Origin: JAFDVL01 sp963794955
GTDB taxonomy: Bacteria; Acidobacteriota; Blastocatellia; RBC074
Assembly: GCA_963794955.1 (NCBI GenBank)
Contig: CAWCGF010000041.1
Location: 62,001 to 126,000 of the forward strand
Length of the DNA stretch: 64,000 nucleotides
Direction of reading: 5' to 3'
The translations under genes were made by a program, and so were the position numbers. Under the pieces are notes generated by a model, which had not been told where the DNA came from, ran no database searches, and saw only the letters and a list, made by a program, of their open reading frames with translations. This document shows positions 61,939-64,000 of this stretch, one piece after another (positions within the stretch are counted from its first letter, which is position 1; each line of letters opens with the position of its first letter).

Positions 61939-63282
61939 ATGCGCAGACTAGACTTAAAGACGCCTCTCAGAATCTTTTGCACCACCTTTTCGCTTGTGCT
62001 GTTCACCACAGCACTATGCGCGCAAGCCCGTATTGGTACGGTGTTCGTGCGGGTTTCGCTCGATCACGCAGACTGGCTGTATAAGCCCGGCGAACCCGTC
62101 AAATTCAAGCTCGCCGTGATCCAGGATGGTCAGCCCGTGCCCAATGCCAAAGTGACCTACAGCTTCGGCCCCGAAATGATGCCGCCAACCACTGAAAAAA
62201 CCGTCACCGTCCCGGCGGAAGGCTTGCTGATTGATGCCGGAACGATGAGAGAAGCGGGCTTCCTGCGCTGCATTGCGACAACCGAAATGCACGGGCGCAG
62301 GTATCGCGGGCTTGCCACAGCAGGCTTTGTGCCGGAACAGATCAAACCAACGACCACTGACCCGGCGGATTTTGATGCGTTCTGGAATGCGGGCAAAGAA
62401 GCGCTCGCCAAAATTCCAATGGATGCTCGACTCACCTTGTTGCCGGAACTTGGCACGGCGAAGGTGAACGTCTATCACGTTAGCCTGGCCAACGTCGGCG
62501 GCGATGGCGGCAATGCGCCCAGTCGGTTGTACGGTATTCTGGCCGAACCAAAAGCCGAAGGGAAATACCCGGCAGTGCTCGAAGTTCCCGGCGCAGGCAT
62601 TCGGCCTTATCGCGGTCGCGTAGATTTGGCGGAGCGCGGCATTATCTCCCTGCAGATTGGTATTCACGGGCTGCCCGTCAATTTGCCACAGGAAGTTTAT
62701 GATTCGCTGGGGCGTACCGCAGCGGCAAGCTATTGGGCCTTCAACCTCGACAACAAAGACCGCTATTACTATCGCCGGGTGTATCTGGGGTGTGTGCGCG
62801 CGAATGATTTTCTGGTGAGCCATCCTAAATTCGACGGCACGAATTTAGGCGTCATGGGCGGCTCGCAAGGCGGCGCGCTTTCCATTGTGACGGCAGGGCT
62901 GGATGCGCGCGTGAAGGCCTTGGCGGCATACTATCCGGCGCTCGCGGATGTGACAGGCTATCTCAACAATCGTGCCGGTGGCTGGCCGCACATGTTCCGT
63001 GCTTCTGGCGCGGGTTCGCATCGTACACCGGAGAAAATTGAAACGACGAAGTATTATGATGTCGTCAACTTCGCGCGCCGGGTGAAAGCGCCGGGGTTGT
63101 ACACGTGGGGCTTCAATGACGAAACGTGTCCGCCGACTTCGATGTATTCCGCCTATAACGTCATCACGGCCAAGAAAGAGTTGATGCTGGCGCTCGAGAC
63201 CGGACACAATCAGGTGCCGGAGCAAACCGAACGCGTGAACAATTGGGTAGTGAATTTCGTGAAAGGATTAGCCGCGAATTGA
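61939..63282 (+). CDS. Exported acetyl esterase (AXE1/CE7 family)
   Basis: 447 residues with a signal peptide (LRIFCTTFSLVLFTTALCAQ). The N-terminal 120 residues form an immunoglobulin-like region; the alpha/beta-hydrolase domain follows. Catalytic triad: GGSQGG (Ser), GFNDETCPP (Asp) and ETGHNQ (His). DFDAFWNAGKEAL is the usual CE7 N-terminal helix. The family deacetylates xylo-oligosaccharides and cephalosporin C; here it probably removes acetyl groups from plant or microbial glycans outside the cell. Divergent from the M20 gene. Confidence 0.9.
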   Translation: MRRLDLKTPLRIFCTTFSLVLFTTALCAQARIGTVFVRVSLDHADWLYKPGEPVKFKLAVIQDGQPVPNAKVTYSFGPEMMPPTTEKTVTVPAEGLLIDAGTMREAGFLRCIATTEMHGRRYRGLATAGFVPEQIKPTTTDPADFDAFWNAGKEALAKIPMDARLTLLPELGTAKVNVYHVSLANVGGDGGNAPSRLYGILAEPKAEGKYPAVLEVPGAGIRPYRGRVDLAERGIISLQIGIHGLPVNLPQEVYDSLGRTAAASYWAFNLDNKDRYYYRRVYLGCVRANDFLVSHPKFDGTNLGVMGGSQGGALSIVTAGLDARVKALAAYYPALADVTGYLNNRAGGWPHMFRASGAGSHRTPEKIETTKYYDVVNFARRVKAPGLYTWGFNDETCPPTSMYSAYNVITAKKELMLALETGHNQVPEQTERVNNWVVNFVKGLAAN

Positions 63283-63290
63283 GCAGCCCG

Positions 63291-63315
63291 TAGTAGCGAA
63301 TTAAATTTGCTACTA
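63291..63315. terminator. Palindrome after the CE7 esterase gene
   Basis: TAGTAGCGAATT pairs with AATTTGCTACTA, forming a 25-nt near-palindrome 9 nt after the stop. Possible terminator; no T tract. Confidence 0.5.
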
Positions 63316-63365
63316 TGTGCCGCGCCTTAACCATTGCGCGCACACTCGCGCGTACCGCAAAAACT

Positions 63366-64000
63366 ATGACACCATTTATCCCAGTTCCGACACCGGACAT
63401 TCAAGACATCCAATCGCAAGTGCGTGATTTGCGCTTTCATCCGAGCACCACGGAGAATCCGAGGCTGCTCACCCGCGATCAACTCACGACCTTCAACCGG
63501 GAAGGTTTCCTGACAGGCATCCGCATCTTCGATGAAGCAGAAGCAAGTGACATTCGCTTGTACTTCGATCAACTCCTGGCGCAGTATTTGGCCGAAGGCA
63601 AAGACAGCTATGCGATTTCGACGGCGCATCTGAAGCACGGCAAAGTCTACGACCTGCTCACGCATCCGCGCATTGTGGCTTATGTCAAAGACATCCTGGG
63701 CGAAAACGTGGTCGCCTGGGGTTCGCACTTCTTCTGCAAAATGCCGCACGATGGCAAGCGGGTTTCCTGGCATCAGGACGCGACCTATTGGCCGTTGTCG
63801 CCGTCCAAAGCGGTGACCGTGTGGCTGGCGATTGATGATGCCGAGGTCGAGAACGCCTGTATGCGTTTCATACCGGGATCACATCATCACGGCGAATTGA
63901 CGGCGCGGATGCACGAAGACGATAAAGACGAAATCCTCTATCAATCGGTCGCCAATGCGGAACAATTCGGCGAGCCGTTCGACAATATTCTCAAAGCCGG
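63366..64000 (+). CDS. Phytanoyl-CoA dioxygenase-family protein, 3' truncated
   Basis: Frame open from ATG 63366 to the window edge, about 211 residues. Fe(II)/2-oxoglutarate oxygenase of the PhyH type: RVSWHQDATYW supplies the metal-binding HxD, and VWLAIDDAEVENACMRFIPG plus SHHHGEL are the usual following strand and loop. The distal metal His and 2-oxoglutarate-binding Arg should lie beyond the edge. Members hydroxylate fatty acids, small metabolites or secondary-metabolite scaffolds; substrate unknown. A partial copy of the GCGCGAG repeat lies just upstream at about 63345. Confidence 0.85.
   Translation, partial: MTPFIPVPTPDIQDIQSQVRDLRFHPSTTENPRLLTRDQLTTFNREGFLTGIRIFDEAEASDIRLYFDQLLAQYLAEGKDSYAISTAHLKHGKVYDLLTHPRIVAYVKDILGENVVAWGSHFFCKMPHDGKRVSWHQDATYWPLSPSKAVTVWLAIDDAEVENACMRFIPGSHHHGELTARMHEDDKDEILYQSVANAEQFGEPFDNILKA

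Overview
The window looks like a chromosomal piece of an acidobacterium, most likely from the Blastocatellia side of Acidobacteriota. This is inferred from gene content: a 1062-residue sortilin/VPS10-type BNR propeller protein, a PD40/TolB-like secreted propeller, a large M14 peptidase, an AbgB-like M20 hydrolase, Uma2, CHAT, and intergenic spacers full of degenerate palindromes. There is no rRNA, tRNA, CRISPR array or intact transposon. rpsO-pnp is the only classical core pair.

Layout. 1-9 kb: CHAT tail, a small exported peptide followed by a radical SAM/SPASM enzyme, Bcp peroxiredoxin, PBP4-type carboxypeptidase, M14 peptidase, Rieske oxygenase and a dead APC permease. 9-28 kb: an exopolysaccharide locus. 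Its reverse-strand run holds gmhA and hddA (heptose precursor), seven glycosyltransferases, an AsnB-like amidotransferase and a Gfo/Idh-SDR fusion. A forward run follows with a cobalamin adenosyltransferase, an O-antigen ligase-like protein, a FemAB/GNAT protein and a polysaccharide deacetylase. The mix resembles exosortase/PEP-CTERM-associated sugar clusters, but no exosortase is present here. 28-47 kb: housekeeping (serC, hybrid histidine kinase, PDZ protein, acyl-CoA synthetase, nadA with a palindromic operator candidate, metallophosphoesterase, rpsO, pnp), then secreted propeller proteins, a Tat-exported FAD oxidoreductase and a bicupin.

47.7-57.7 kb is the most unusual part. A visibly AT-richer operon encodes a vWA protein, a PP2C phosphatase and an 877-codon membrane kinase with zinc-ribbon, helix-hairpin-helix and TPR parts, which matches the TerY-P triad architecture. 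Next come a Cas4-like nuclease split over two translationally coupled membrane proteins, a P1 peptidase, and an endonuclease V fused to a yeast-type cytosine deaminase. The fusion joins an enzyme that nicks deaminated DNA to one that deaminates a free base. A SPOR protein follows. 57.8-64 kb: a decayed secreted-protein gene, Uma2, a small zinc ribbon coupled to an M20 hydrolase, a CE7 esterase and a truncated phytanoyl-CoA dioxygenase-like gene.

Two cross-cutting observations. First, at least five otherwise intact genes (asnB, nadA, the FAD oxidoreductase, the P1 peptidase, the M20 hydrolase) carry one single-base frameshift each, and a sixth locus carries several. Some may be sequence errors, others real decay. 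Second, many spacers are long inverted repeats, a subset of which are built from degenerate heptanucleotide tandem units with different unit sequences at different sites.
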